A stretch of 64,000 bases of DNA from Acidimicrobiales bacterium (GTDB taxonomy: Bacteria > Actinomycetota > Acidimicrobiia > Acidimicrobiales > Iamiaceae): assembly GCA_035547835.1 (NCBI GenBank), contig DASZTW010000002.1, positions 62,001-126,000 on the forward strand, given 5' to 3'. The translations under genes were made by a program, and so were the position numbers. Below, one piece after another: positions 29,046 through 36,539 of this stretch (positions are counted from its first letter, which is position 1; each line of letters starts with the position of its first letter). A model generated the notes under the pieces. That model saw only the letters and a list, made by a program, of their open reading frames with translations, ran no database searches and was not told the DNA's origin.

Positions 29046-30398
29046 ATGTCGAAGGTGAAGGTCGTCTTCCGATGCGCCGACTGCGGAGCGGCCGAGCCCA
29101 AGTGGGCGGGGCGTTGCGCAGCCTGCGGAGCGTGGAACTCATTGACCGAGGAAGTCGAACAGCCGCGCTCGAGCCCGGCCGCGATCCCGGCCCGCGATCA
29201 GGTCGAGCCCATCGCCGAGGTCGACCTGTCGCAGTGGGAGCCGGTCGGTACCGGCGTGGCGGAGCTCGATCGTGTCCTCGGTGGCGGGCTCGTGCCCGGC
29301 TCGGTCACGGTGTGCGGCGGCGAGCCCGGTATCGGCAAGTCCACGTTGTTGTTGCAGGCGGCGGCCGGCGTCGCCGGGCAGGGCGACACCGCGCTGTACG
29401 TGACGGGCGAGGAGTCGAAAGCGCAAGTTCGGATGCGCGCCGAACGGCTCGGCGCGCTCCGGCCCCGTCTGCTGCTGGTGTCGGAGTACTCGATCGGCAA
29501 CGTGCTGGCTCACGTGGCGTCCGTCGAGCCCGACCTGTTGATCGTCGACTCGATCCAGACGCTGCACGACCCCGAGATCCCCTCTGCGCCGGGCAGTGTG
29601 GTGCAGGTGCGCGAGTGCGCCTCCCGCCTCGTCCAAGAAGCCAAGGCCCGGGGCATGTCGGTGGTGCTGGTCGGCCACGTCACCAAAGACGGCGGCCTGG
29701 CGGGTCCCCGCACGCTCGAGCACCTGGTCGACACGGTGCTGTCGTTCGAAGGCGACCGGCATCACGCCCTACGGGTGCTGCGAGCGGTCAAGCACCGCTT
29801 CGGGTCCACGCTCGAGGTCGGCCTCTTCGAGATGAGCGAGCAGGGCCTCGACGGCGTTCCCGATCCGAGCGAGCTGTTTCTGGCCGACCGCCGCCGTGGG
29901 GTCGCAGGCTCGGTGGTGGTCCCGACGATCGACGGGCAACGTCCCCTGCTGGTCGAGGTGCAGGCGCTGGTGGCGCCCAGCCCGTTGCCGACCCCGCGGC
30001 GTTCGGTCCAAGGCGTCGACAGCCGGCGCCTGGCGCTGTTGCTCGCGGTGCTCGGCCGCCGCGCCGGCATCTGGTGCAACCAGCACGACGTCTATGGGCT
30101 GGCCGTGGGCGGTGCCCAGGTCGTCGAGCCGGGGGGCGACTTGGCGTTGGCGTTGGCGCTCGCCTCCGCGGTGCTGGACCGGCCGGTCCCAGAAGACCTC
30201 GTGGCGGTCGGCGAAGTGGGCCTCGCGGGGGAGTTGCGCCAAGTCGGCAACATGCCTCGCCGGCTCGCCGAGGCCGCACGCATGGGCTTCCGCAGGGCGA
30301 TCGTGCCGTTCACGTCGCCAGCCGCGACCGACGGTCTCGAGGTGATCCGCGCCGGCACGCTCAGCGAGGCACTGCTCGCGGTCGGGTGCCGACCGTGA
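29046..30398 (+). CDS. radA: DNA repair protein RadA (Sms)
   Basis: RecA-like helicase that drives branch migration in recombinational repair. The N-terminal zinc finger is complete (Cys10, Cys13, Cys24, Cys27), followed by the RecA-type core with Walker A GEPGIGKST and Walker B LLIVDSIQT, then a Lon-like C-terminal domain ending in VGLAGELRQVGNMPRR. The family motif KNRFG reads KHRFG here. 450 residues, normal length. disA follows after 65 bp with its own -10 box, the usual neighbour; DisA and RadA work together at DNA damage in other bacteria. Confidence 0.95.
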   Translation: MSKVKVVFRCADCGAAEPKWAGRCAACGAWNSLTEEVEQPRSSPAAIPARDQVEPIAEVDLSQWEPVGTGVAELDRVLGGGLVPGSVTVCGGEPGIGKSTLLLQAAAGVAGQGDTALYVTGEESKAQVRMRAERLGALRPRLLLVSEYSIGNVLAHVASVEPDLLIVDSIQTLHDPEIPSAPGSVVQVRECASRLVQEAKARGMSVVLVGHVTKDGGLAGPRTLEHLVDTVLSFEGDRHHALRVLRAVKHRFGSTLEVGLFEMSEQGLDGVPDPSELFLADRRRGVAGSVVVPTIDGQRPLLVEVQALVAPSPLPTPRRSVQGVDSRRLALLLAVLGRRAGIWCNQHDVYGLAVGGAQVVEPGGDLALALALASAVLDRPVPEDLVAVGEVGLAGELRQVGNMPRRLAEAARMGFRRAIVPFTSPAATDGLEVIRAGTLSEALLAVGCRP

Positions 30399-30451
30399 AC
30401 GTCGGTGGCGCCCACGGCGGGTTCCCACCGCCTCCGGCCGCGCCGTCCTCG

Positions 30452-30457
30452 TAGAAT
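30452..30457 (+). promoter_or_regulatory. -10 box (TAGAAT) of disA, leaderless type
   Basis: TAGAAT, close to the TATAAT consensus, ends 6 nt before GTG 30464. Confidence 0.6.
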
Positions 30458-30463
30458 CCTGGC

Positions 30464-31525
30464 GTGGTCTCCCGTTCCCCACTCGACCGCGCGATCGCCC
30501 AGGTGGCGCCCGGGCAGGCGTTGCGCGACGGGCTCGACCGCGTCGTGCGGGGCGGGATGGGCGCGTTGATCGTCATCGGTGACGGGCCACAGGTGCTCAA
30601 CGTCTGCTCTGGTGGCTTCCTGCTCGACGCGGCGTTCAGCCCCCAGCGGCTGTTCGAGCTGGCGAAGATGGACGGCGCCGTGATCTTGGCGGCGGATGCA
30701 AGCCGCATCGCACGCGCCAACGTCCATCTGGTGCCCGACCCGTCCGTGCCCACCACCGAGACCGGCACCCGTCACCGCACGGCCGAACGCGTGGCCCGCT
30801 CGTTGGGCGTGCCCGTGCTGTCCGTCTCGGAGCGGATGGCCAGCATCGCCGTGTACGTCGGCGACCAGAAGCACCCGCTCAGCTCCATCCCTCGGCTGGT
30901 CAACCGTGCCGACCAGGCCATCGAGGCGCTGGAGCGCTACAAGGCGCGGTTGGAGACGGTGTCGGCGTCGCTGGCCGCGCTCGAGATCGAAGATCTCGTC
31001 ACCGTTCGCGATGTGGCGGGCGTGTTGCAGCGCGGCGAGATGGTGGTGCGGATCGCCGTCGAAGTCGAGCGGTACCTCCTCGAGCTCGGCACCGAAGGCC
31101 GCATGATCCGGTTGCAGCTCGAGGAGCTCATGCGCGGCGTCGAGGACGAGCGCCGCCTGGTCCTGCGCGACTACCAGCGCCGCACCGACCGTGGTCCCGA
31201 AGCCGCGCTGGAGCGGATGGGGGCGTGCAGCACCGACGACTTGCTCCACCTCGACCTCGTGGCCGAAGCCGCGGTCGGCGACGCGCCCATCGACCTCGAG
31301 AGCCCCCTGGCTCCCCGCGGGTATCGGATGCTCGCCCGCATCCCCCGGCTGCCGGAACAAGTCGTGGAGCACATCGTGGAGCGCTTCGGCAGCCTCGACA
31401 AGATCCTGCGCGCCACGCTCGACGACCTCGACGACGTCGAAGGCGTCGGCGCCACCCGCGCCCAGGCCATCAAGGACGGACTGTCCCGACTCGCCGCATC
31501 GAGCATCCTCGACCGCTACACCTGA
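30464..31525 (+). CDS. disA: DNA integrity scanning diadenylate cyclase
   Basis: Makes the second messenger c-di-AMP from two ATP and scans DNA for branched structures. The DAC domain (about residues 5-145) has the catalytic DGA (70-72) and RHRTAER (103-109) motifs. A helical linker follows (about 146-285), then a C-terminal helix-hairpin-helix DNA-binding domain (VEHIVERFGSLDKILRATLDDLDDVEGVGATRAQAIKDGL region). 353 residues as expected. Single gene unit next to radA. No c-di-AMP phosphodiesterase is in the window. Confidence 0.95.
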   Translation: MVSRSPLDRAIAQVAPGQALRDGLDRVVRGGMGALIVIGDGPQVLNVCSGGFLLDAAFSPQRLFELAKMDGAVILAADASRIARANVHLVPDPSVPTTETGTRHRTAERVARSLGVPVLSVSERMASIAVYVGDQKHPLSSIPRLVNRADQAIEALERYKARLETVSASLAALEIEDLVTVRDVAGVLQRGEMVVRIAVEVERYLLELGTEGRMIRLQLEELMRGVEDERRLVLRDYQRRTDRGPEAALERMGACSTDDLLHLDLVAEAAVGDAPIDLESPLAPRGYRMLARIPRLPEQVVEHIVERFGSLDKILRATLDDLDDVEGVGATRAQAIKDGLSRLAASSILDRYT

Positions 31526-31549
31526 CCAACCCTCCACGGGGGCGTGGGC

Positions 31550-31555
31550 CAGACT
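31550..31555 (+). promoter_or_regulatory. -10 box (CAGACT), leaderless type
   Basis: CAGACT, one base off TANNNT, ends 7 nt before ATG 31563. Confidence 0.4.
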
Positions 31556-31562
31556 CGTCGGC

Positions 31563-32222
31563 ATGCGGATCGAGTTGCCTGACGCCACCCCGGCCGAGTT
31601 GGCCCTGCCCGGCGGGACGCCCACCCGTGGGCTCGTGCTGTTCCCCGACATCGGCGGGCTGCGGCCGCTGTTCGACGAGCTGTGCGCGCGGCTGGCCGGC
31701 GAGCACGGCTGGGCGGTGTGCGCGGTCGAGCCGTTCCCCGGCCGGACCGATCTACCGGTCGGTGAGCGGCTCGAGGCCATGTCGTCGTACGACACCGACG
31801 CGTACCTGCGATCCGCAGGGCTCGCCGCGGAGCACTTGCAGTCGCTCGGCGCCGATCCTGTGGCCGCGCTCGGCTTTTGCATGGGCGGCATGGCGGCCTA
31901 CCTGGCGGCAGGCGTCGGTCGTTACGACCGGGTGGTGTCCTTCTACGGGATGATCCACGTGCCGGAGTCGTGGGCGGGGACCGTGCCCGACCCGTTGGCC
32001 GCGACCACCGCGCCTGGCGCCAGCCAGGTGTTGGCCATCGTGGGCACCGCCGACGGCTTCACGCCCCCCGCCGATGTGGCCGATCTGGAAGCCACGGGCG
32101 CGCGGGTCGTGAAGTACGAGGGCGCCGAGCACGGCTTCGTGCACGACCCCAGCCGTCCGGTGCATCGTGGCGACGATGCGGCCGACGCCTGGGCGCGGGT
32201 CGCGGCGTTCCTCGGGGCCTGA
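31563..32222 (+). CDS. dienelactone hydrolase family protein
   Basis: A 219-residue alpha/beta hydrolase of the dienelactone hydrolase type. The nucleophile elbow is GFCMGG, with Cys as nucleophile as in true dienelactone hydrolases; a late Asp (GTADGFTPP) and His (GAEHGF) complete the triad. DLH enzymes open enol-lactones in chlorocatechol breakdown, but most relatives have other or unknown substrates. It stands alone between disA and a convergent Crp/Fnr gene, so the neighbours do not reveal its role. Confidence 0.82.
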   Translation: MRIELPDATPAELALPGGTPTRGLVLFPDIGGLRPLFDELCARLAGEHGWAVCAVEPFPGRTDLPVGERLEAMSSYDTDAYLRSAGLAAEHLQSLGADPVAALGFCMGGMAAYLAAGVGRYDRVVSFYGMIHVPESWAGTVPDPLAATTAPGASQVLAIVGTADGFTPPADVADLEATGARVVKYEGAEHGFVHDPSRPVHRGDDAADAWARVAAFLGA

Positions 32223-32234
32223 GCGAACCCGACT

Positions 32235-32894
32235 TCAGCGAGCCCGGCGCTCGAGTTCGTCGCGCTTCAACAAGCGGTAGTGCCGATCGGCCTGGTCGAG
32301 CCAGCCCAGCCGAACGAAGCTGGCAATGGCCTTGTTGACGCGCTCTCGTGACGCGCCGACCATGCCGGCGAGCTCCTCTTGGGTGATCGGGAGCATGAAC
32401 TCGTCGGCCTCGCCAGCGAGCTCGAGCAGCCGTTTCGCGGTGCGGCCGGTCACGTCGAGGAACACGACGTCGGCCAGCGCGATGTCGGTCGAGCGGAGCC
32501 GCCCGACCAACAGCCGGACCACGCCCCACAGCAGGGCGGGGCGCTGCTCGTAGACGGCGCGCAGCGGGGCATACGGTACGACCATGGCTTCGGACGGCTC
32601 GAGCGCGCGGGCGTCGGCGGAGCGCCCGCGGTCGTCGAAGAGCCCCATCTCACCGATGAGGTCGCCTCGTTCCATGAGGGCGAACATCGACTCGCGGCCG
32701 TCGATCGACTTGCTCGAGATCGCGATGCGGCCGTTGCGGACCACGAACAGCTCGGTGGGCGGCTCGCCTTCCGCGAACAGCAGGTCGTTGCGGACGTAGT
32801 GCCGTGTCTGGATCGAGCCGGCAAGACCGCCGAGCTCGTCGTCGGTCAGATCCGCGAAGAGCTCGACATTGCGAAGGAGGGCGAGGTCGGGCAT
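32235..32894 (-). CDS. Crp/Fnr family transcriptional regulator
   Basis: A 219-residue regulator with an N-terminal cyclic-nucleotide-binding beta-roll (about residues 8-120, with LFAEGEPPTELFVVRNGRIAI and RGDLIGEMGLFDD), a dimer helix and a C-terminal winged helix-turn-helix (LPITQEELAGMVGASRERVNKAIASF is the DNA-reading part). The roll keeps the GEMGLFDD block near the phosphate-binding site but the usual Arg-Ser pair reads RSADAR, so cAMP binding is likely. It is divergent from ispD, at the place where carD stands in mycobacteria. Confidence 0.85.
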   Translation of the reverse strand: MPDLALLRNVELFADLTDDELGGLAGSIQTRHYVRNDLLFAEGEPPTELFVVRNGRIAISSKSIDGRESMFALMERGDLIGEMGLFDDRGRSADARALEPSEAMVVPYAPLRAVYEQRPALLWGVVRLLVGRLRSTDIALADVVFLDVTGRTAKRLLELAGEADEFMLPITQEELAGMVGASRERVNKAIASFVRLGWLDQADRHYRLLKRDELERRAR

Positions 32895-32903
32895 GCGGCG
32901 GTC

Positions 32904-32909
32904 ATGCTA
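32904..32909 (-). promoter_or_regulatory. -10 box (TAGCAT) of the crp-type gene
   Basis: Minus strand TAGCAT ends 9 nt before ATG 32894; near-leaderless. Confidence 0.5.
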
Positions 32910-32995
32910 ACGAAACGGCGTGACCGGTGGCTCATCGTGGTCACGGCCCGCGGGCTGGACGTGCCGACGTCGGGGCTTCGTGCTAACGAGGCGCG

Positions 32996-33697
32996 GTGCC
33001 GTCCGATGCGTCAGCTCTCGTCGACCGCCGCGGGGTGTGGGTGATCGTGGTCGCTGCCGGTTCGGGTAGCCGCTTCGGGGGCGCCAAGCAGTACGAAGAC
33101 CTCGGCGGCATGCGGGTGCTCGACCACTCCTTGCGCACCGCGCGCTCGGTCGCCGATGGGGTGGTGCTGGTAGCGGCGCCGGATCGAGCTGCCGACCAGG
33201 AGCCGGATGCCGACGTGGTGGTGCCGGGCGGTGCAACTCGCTCGGACTCGGTGCGAGCCGGCCTCGACGCGGTTCCCTCCGACGCCGAAGTGGTGCTGGT
33301 CCATGATGCGGCCCGACCGCTCGCGACCGCCGCGCTGTTCCGGCGGGTGGTCGACGCGGTGCGGTCGGGTGCCGATGCGGCGATCCCGGCCGTGCCAGTG
33401 GTCGACACCTTGTGGACGGTGGATGGCGAGGCGGTCGATCGGACCGGGTTCGTGGCCGTGCAGACGCCGCAGGGTTTCCGGGCGGAAGCCCTTCGAGCCG
33501 CCCACCACGGCGGTGGGACGGCCACCGATGACGCCACCCTCGTGGCAGCGACCGGCGGGCACGTGCGCTTCGTCGACGGGGAGAGCTCCAACGGCAAGAT
33601 CACCACCGCATCCGACCTGGTGGTGGCTGCCGCGCGGTTGCATCACCGGGCGGTGGGCGCGGGGGAGGACCCCGCTTCTGCTGGACTGACGCCATGA
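32996..33697 (+). CDS. ispD: 2-C-methyl-D-erythritol 4-phosphate cytidylyltransferase
   Basis: Third step of the MEP isoprenoid pathway; forms CDP-ME from MEP and CTP. The N-terminal nucleotide-binding motif IVVAAGSGSRFGGAKQY, PGGATRSDSVRAGL, LVHDAARP, QTPQGF and DDATLVAATGGHVRFVDGESSNGKIT are all family blocks. GTG start, 233 residues. It overlaps ispF by 4 bp (ATGA), and the products act in the same pathway, which feeds the polyprenyl synthase at 17.5-18.4 kb. Confidence 0.95.
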   Translation: MPSDASALVDRRGVWVIVVAAGSGSRFGGAKQYEDLGGMRVLDHSLRTARSVADGVVLVAAPDRAADQEPDADVVVPGGATRSDSVRAGLDAVPSDAEVVLVHDAARPLATAALFRRVVDAVRSGADAAIPAVPVVDTLWTVDGEAVDRTGFVAVQTPQGFRAEALRAAHHGGGTATDDATLVAATGGHVRFVDGESSNGKITTASDLVVAAARLHHRAVGAGEDPASAGLTP

Positions 33698-34212
33698 GCG
33701 TGGGTGGCAGCGTGGCGTTCCGGGTGGGTCAGGGCTTCGACGCCCACCGCCTCGGCGACGACCCGTCCCGGCCGTTGATGCTGGGCGGCATCCGCTTCGA
33801 CGGCCCTGGCCTGGTCGGCCACAGCGACGGCGATGTCGTGGCGCATGCGTGCGCCGACGCCCTGCTCGGCGCGGCGGGACTTGGCGACATCGGTTCGCTG
33901 TTCCCCGACGACGATCCCGCGCTGCGCGGCGCTGACAGCGTCGAGCTGTTGCGCGGGGCGGTCGAGCAGCTTCGTGCGGCCGGGTTCGCCCCGGTCAACG
34001 TCGATTGCTCGGTGGTCCTCGACGAACCGCGCTTGGCCCCCCACCGGGCCGACATGGAAGCTCGCTTGAGCGCAGCGGTCGGTGCGCCGGTGACGGTGAA
34101 GGGGCGCCGAACCGAAGGGCTGGGTGCGCTCGGTCGGGGCGAAGGCATCGTCTGCTTCGCGAACGCCTTGGTGGCCGTCGGCGCGGGCCCCCCGGCGACC
34201 GGGGCGCGGTGA
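33694..34212 (+). CDS. ispF: 2-C-methyl-D-erythritol 2,4-cyclodiphosphate synthase
   Basis: Fifth step of the MEP pathway; cyclises CDP-ME 2-phosphate with loss of CMP. The zinc-binding GQGFDAHRL (Asp, His) and GHSDGDVVAHACADALLGA (His) motifs and the C-terminal VKGRRTEGLGALGRGEGI are diagnostic. 172 residues, slightly longer than usual because of an Ala/Gly tail. It starts in an ATGA overlap with ispD and ends in a 1-bp TGATG overlap with rlmB. Confidence 0.95.
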   Translation: MSVGGSVAFRVGQGFDAHRLGDDPSRPLMLGGIRFDGPGLVGHSDGDVVAHACADALLGAAGLGDIGSLFPDDDPALRGADSVELLRGAVEQLRAAGFAPVNVDCSVVLDEPRLAPHRADMEARLSAAVGAPVTVKGRRTEGLGALGRGEGIVCFANALVAVGAGPPATGAR

Positions 34213-35300
34213 TGGCCGGGTCGCAAGGGCGCGGGCGTCGTCCGAAGCCGGGGAGTGCCCGTCCATCGGCCGGTCGGGGAGCCGCAGGCCCGGGAGGGTC
34301 GGGTGGCCGCGGTGGGTCGGGTGGCCGTGGGGGGTCGGGTGGCCGTGGGGGGTCGGGTGGCCGTGGAGGGTCGGGTGGCCGTGGAGGGTCGGGTGGCGGC
34401 CGTGGTGCGGCTGGGTCCGGACCGGCGCCCGGCTCGGGACGCGGGTCGGCTGCCGGTGGCTCAGGTGGCCGACGGTCGGGCGGGCGTGGCTCGCCTGGAC
34501 GATCCCGCGCGTCGGCTGCGTCCGGGCTCGGGGGCGAACAGGTCGAAGGGCGCCATGCCGTGCGCGAGCTGCTGTTGGCGGGACGGCGACGCACGCAAGA
34601 AGTGCTACTGGCGGCCGACTTGGACGCCGCTCCCATCGTCGACGACATCCGCGGCCTCGCCGCCGAGCTGAACGTCCCAGTCCGTGAGATCAGCCGCGCG
34701 AAGCTCGACGCCGAGGCGCGGACCGACGCGCCACAAGGCGTCATCGCGTTGGCAGCCCCGCTGCCCGAAGCCGACCTCGCGGACCTTGCCGAGGCCAGCG
34801 GTGCGACGGCGCCCTTCCTCGTGGCGCTCGACGGCGTGACCGACCCGGGCAACGTGGGAGCGATCCTGCGCTCCGCCGATGGCGCCGGCGCGACGGGGAT
34901 CGTGCTTCCTCGGCATCGCAGCGCGCACGTGACCCCCACCGTCGCAAAGGCCGCCGCCGGCGCGGTCGAGCACTTGCCGATCGCGCTGGTCGGCGGGCTG
35001 CCCGCGGCCATCAGCCAGCTTCGCGAGCAAGGGGTGTGGGTCGTCGGGCTCGACGCTGGTGGCGACCAGGCACTGTGGGATCTCACCGTCGCGACCGAGC
35101 CGCTCTGCCTCGTGTTGGGCTCGGAAGGAGCGGGCCTGTCCCGGCTGGTGCGCGAGCGGTGCGATCAGGTGGTCGCGATACCGCTTCGAGGAAGGCTGGG
35201 TTCGCTCAACGTGTCCGTCGCGGGCGCGCTCGCGCTGTTCGAGGTGGCCCGACGCCGTTGGGCCCCCGGCTCCGGCCCCACCCGAAACCACCTGCTGTGA
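34212..35300 (+). CDS. rlmB: 23S rRNA 2'-O-methyltransferase RlmB-like (SpoU family) with a Gly/Arg-rich repeat leader
   Basis: SpoU-type RNA ribose methyltransferase, 362 residues. Residues about 110-362 hold an N-terminal substrate-binding domain (EGRHAVRELLLAGRR) and the trefoil-knot SAM domain with motifs LDGVTDPGNVGAILRSA, LVLGSEGAGLSRLV and IPLRGRLGSLNVSVA. The first 105 residues are a low-complexity tail, including six GGSGGR repeats from an 18-bp tandem repeat; it is probably an RNA-binding disordered arm. Order ispD-ispF-rlmB matches mycobacteria, except that cysS is missing between ispF and rlmB. The stop codon lies in the left arm of a 20-bp hairpin. Confidence 0.88.
   Translation: MAGSQGRGRRPKPGSARPSAGRGAAGPGGSGGRGGSGGRGGSGGRGGSGGRGGSGGRGGSGGGRGAAGSGPAPGSGRGSAAGGSGGRRSGGRGSPGRSRASAASGLGGEQVEGRHAVRELLLAGRRRTQEVLLAADLDAAPIVDDIRGLAAELNVPVREISRAKLDAEARTDAPQGVIALAAPLPEADLADLAEASGATAPFLVALDGVTDPGNVGAILRSADGAGATGIVLPRHRSAHVTPTVAKAAAGAVEHLPIALVGGLPAAISQLREQGVWVVGLDAGGDQALWDLTVATEPLCLVLGSEGAGLSRLVRERCDQVVAIPLRGRLGSLNVSVAGALALFEVARRRWAPGSGPTRNHLL
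34293..34400 (+). repeat. 18-bp tandem repeat coding for GGSGGR, six copies
   Basis: Six head-to-tail 18-bp units in the rlmB reading frame. Each unit reads Gly-Gly-Ser-Gly-Gly-Arg; the last has Gly for Arg. Variation is almost only at third codon positions of the first codon (GGA, GGT, GGG), so the protein sequence is conserved more than the DNA. Such a repeat is prone to slippage in steps of six residues. Confidence 0.9.
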
Positions 35301-35338
35301 GCACTTGGCCACCGTACGGGTGGCCAAGTGCTCACAGC
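35294..35338. terminator. perfect 20-bp hairpin at the end of rlmB
   Basis: Two perfectly matched 20-bp arms (35294-35313 and 35319-35338; TGTGAGCACTTGGCCACC and its complement at the core) around a 5-nt GTACG loop. The left arm includes the rlmB stop codon. No T-tract follows. It probably ends the ispD-ispF-rlmB transcript, but the length and perfection are unusual for a terminator. Confidence 0.55.
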
Positions 35339-35580
35339 GTGGCCTGATCGGACTAGTCAGGTCGGCCAGGCGCGGTGGGTCGCGGTCGACAGTTCGCGGT
35401 GGACGTGTCCCGATCGGTGTGCGATTTTTCGCGGTGTTTGTCCGCGGGAAGGCCGAGATGGCGCATTTTTGCGGCCTCACCTGGGACAAGTGACACTTGA
35501 CACGCGCCCCGGTTCATGGCCCAACCTAACTAGTCACCGCACGAACCTGACGTCGTCGTCATCGAAGCTGGGAGCCCTCA
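35339..35580. other. rlmB-sigH spacer
   Basis: No gene is seen. It holds CCTGA-N9-TCAGG (35345-35363 region), two copies of ACTAGTCA about 175 bp apart, a palindrome CAAGTGACACTTG overlapping a TTGACA, and the GGGAG ribosome-binding site of sigH. It is less GC-rich in places (runs of T at about 35426 and 35465) than the rest of the window. Confidence 0.4.
35487..35527 (+). promoter_or_regulatory. possible promoter and operator of sigH
   Basis: TTGACA (35497-35502), N19, CAACCT (35522-35527). The palindrome CAAGTG-A-CACTTG (35487-35499) overlaps the -35 and could be a regulator site. The spacing is long, so this is tentative. Confidence 0.35.
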
Positions 35581-36231
35581 GTGGCCATTCGCACTACCAC
35601 CCGAACGACCCTCACCGACCAGGAGCTCGCTGCACGGTTCCAAGCAGGTGACCAACGTGCGCTCGACACGCTGATCGATCGCTACCGCCGTTTCGCCCGC
35701 GCCAAAGGCCGCGGCTACTTCCTCGTGGGCGGCGACGCCGACGATGTCGAACAAGAAGCGCTGATCGGTCTGTACAAGGCGGCGCGCGACTTCCGGCCCG
35801 AGCACAACGCCTCGTTCCGCGCGTTTGCCGAACTGTGCATCACCCGGCACATCATCACGGCGATCAAGACGGCCACGCGCCAAAAGCACCAGCCGCTGAA
35901 CCAGTACCTGTCGATCTCGGCCACCCACGGCAGCGATGACAGCGGTGAGCGCTCCGTCGAGGAGACCTTGCCGGGGCCGGTCGACGCGGATCCGGTCAAC
36001 CGGGTGATGGCGGGCGAGCGGCTCGACGCCATGCGCGAGTCGATGGCCGCGCGCCTGTCGACCCTCGAGGTCCGTGTCTTGTCGCTGTACATCGAGGGCC
36101 ACAGCTACCAGGAGATCGGTGAGCGGCTCGGCCGCCACGTGAAGTCGATCGACAACGCGCTGCAGCGCATCAAGCGCAAGCTCGACCAGCACCTCGCCGA
36201 TGAGCGCGAGGCCGAGCTGGCGTTCGCCTGA
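35581..36231 (+). CDS. sigH: SigH-type RNA polymerase sigma factor
   Basis: Sigma-70 family protein of 216 residues with regions 2 and 4 only. Region 2: ALDTLIDRYRRFARAKGRGYFLVGGDADDVEQEALIGLYKAARDF (read in parts, about residues 27-71), then FAELCITRHIITAIK; region 4: LSTLEVRVLSLYIEGHSYQEIGERLGRHVKSIDNALQRIKRKL. This is the pattern of Bacillus sigma-H, and the place right after rlmB is the same as in Firmicutes. GTG start with GGGAG upstream. No anti-sigma factor is adjacent. What it controls here is unknown. Confidence 0.87.
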   Translation: MAIRTTTRTTLTDQELAARFQAGDQRALDTLIDRYRRFARAKGRGYFLVGGDADDVEQEALIGLYKAARDFRPEHNASFRAFAELCITRHIITAIKTATRQKHQPLNQYLSISATHGSDDSGERSVEETLPGPVDADPVNRVMAGERLDAMRESMAARLSTLEVRVLSLYIEGHSYQEIGERLGRHVKSIDNALQRIKRKLDQHLADEREAELAFA

Positions 36232-36287
36232 GCGACCGGGCAGCCGGGCTGGTCGCCGGGCTCGGGGCCTCGGCCGCCCCGGCCGCG

Positions 36288-36360
36288 AGCCCGAGGTGGG
36301 AATCGAACCCACGACCTACCGCTTACAAGGCGGTTGCTCTGCCAGCTGAGCTACTCGGGC
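36288..36360 (-). tRNA. tRNA-Thr (anticodon TGT)
   Basis: A 73-nt cloverleaf on the minus strand: acceptor stem GCCCGAG/CTCGGGC, D-arm GCTCAGCTGGCAGAGC, anticodon stem ACCGC/GCGGT with loop CTTGTAA (anticodon TGT, reading ACA and possibly other ACN codons), and T-arm GTGGGTTCGATTCCCAC. No CCA is encoded. TACGCT at 36381-36386 (minus strand) could be its -10 box. Confidence 0.95.
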
Positions 36361-36539
36361 ACGGCGGCGCGACAGGCGAGAGCGTAGAGGGTCGCGGATC
36401 CACCCCTGCCCGCCGCTGACGCACGCCGTCCCACCGACCGCTTCCAATCCGTCCTTCTGGGCGCCGGAGCGTGCCCTGGGGCGACACGGTGAGGTACCCA
36501 GAAGACAAGGGGTCGGGGCTTGGGGGTTGGGGGCCTGGT

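Noticed and set aside
32905-32989. Direct repeat TGCTAACGA at 32905 and 32981 in the crp-ispD gap, also present in the CIRCE right arm near 55994
   Set aside because: Nine bases, no palindrome in the first two copies, and one copy is largely the crp -10 box; likely chance.
34293-34400. Tandem repeat as a CRISPR array
   Set aside because: Units are contiguous 18-bp coding repeats without spacers, in frame with rlmB.
36456-36504. CTTCTGGG / CCCAGAAG inverted repeat between tRNA-Thr and the TetR gene
   Set aside because: Only 8-bp arms with a 33-nt loop; too weak to call a terminator, though it lies after the TetR stop on the minus strand.
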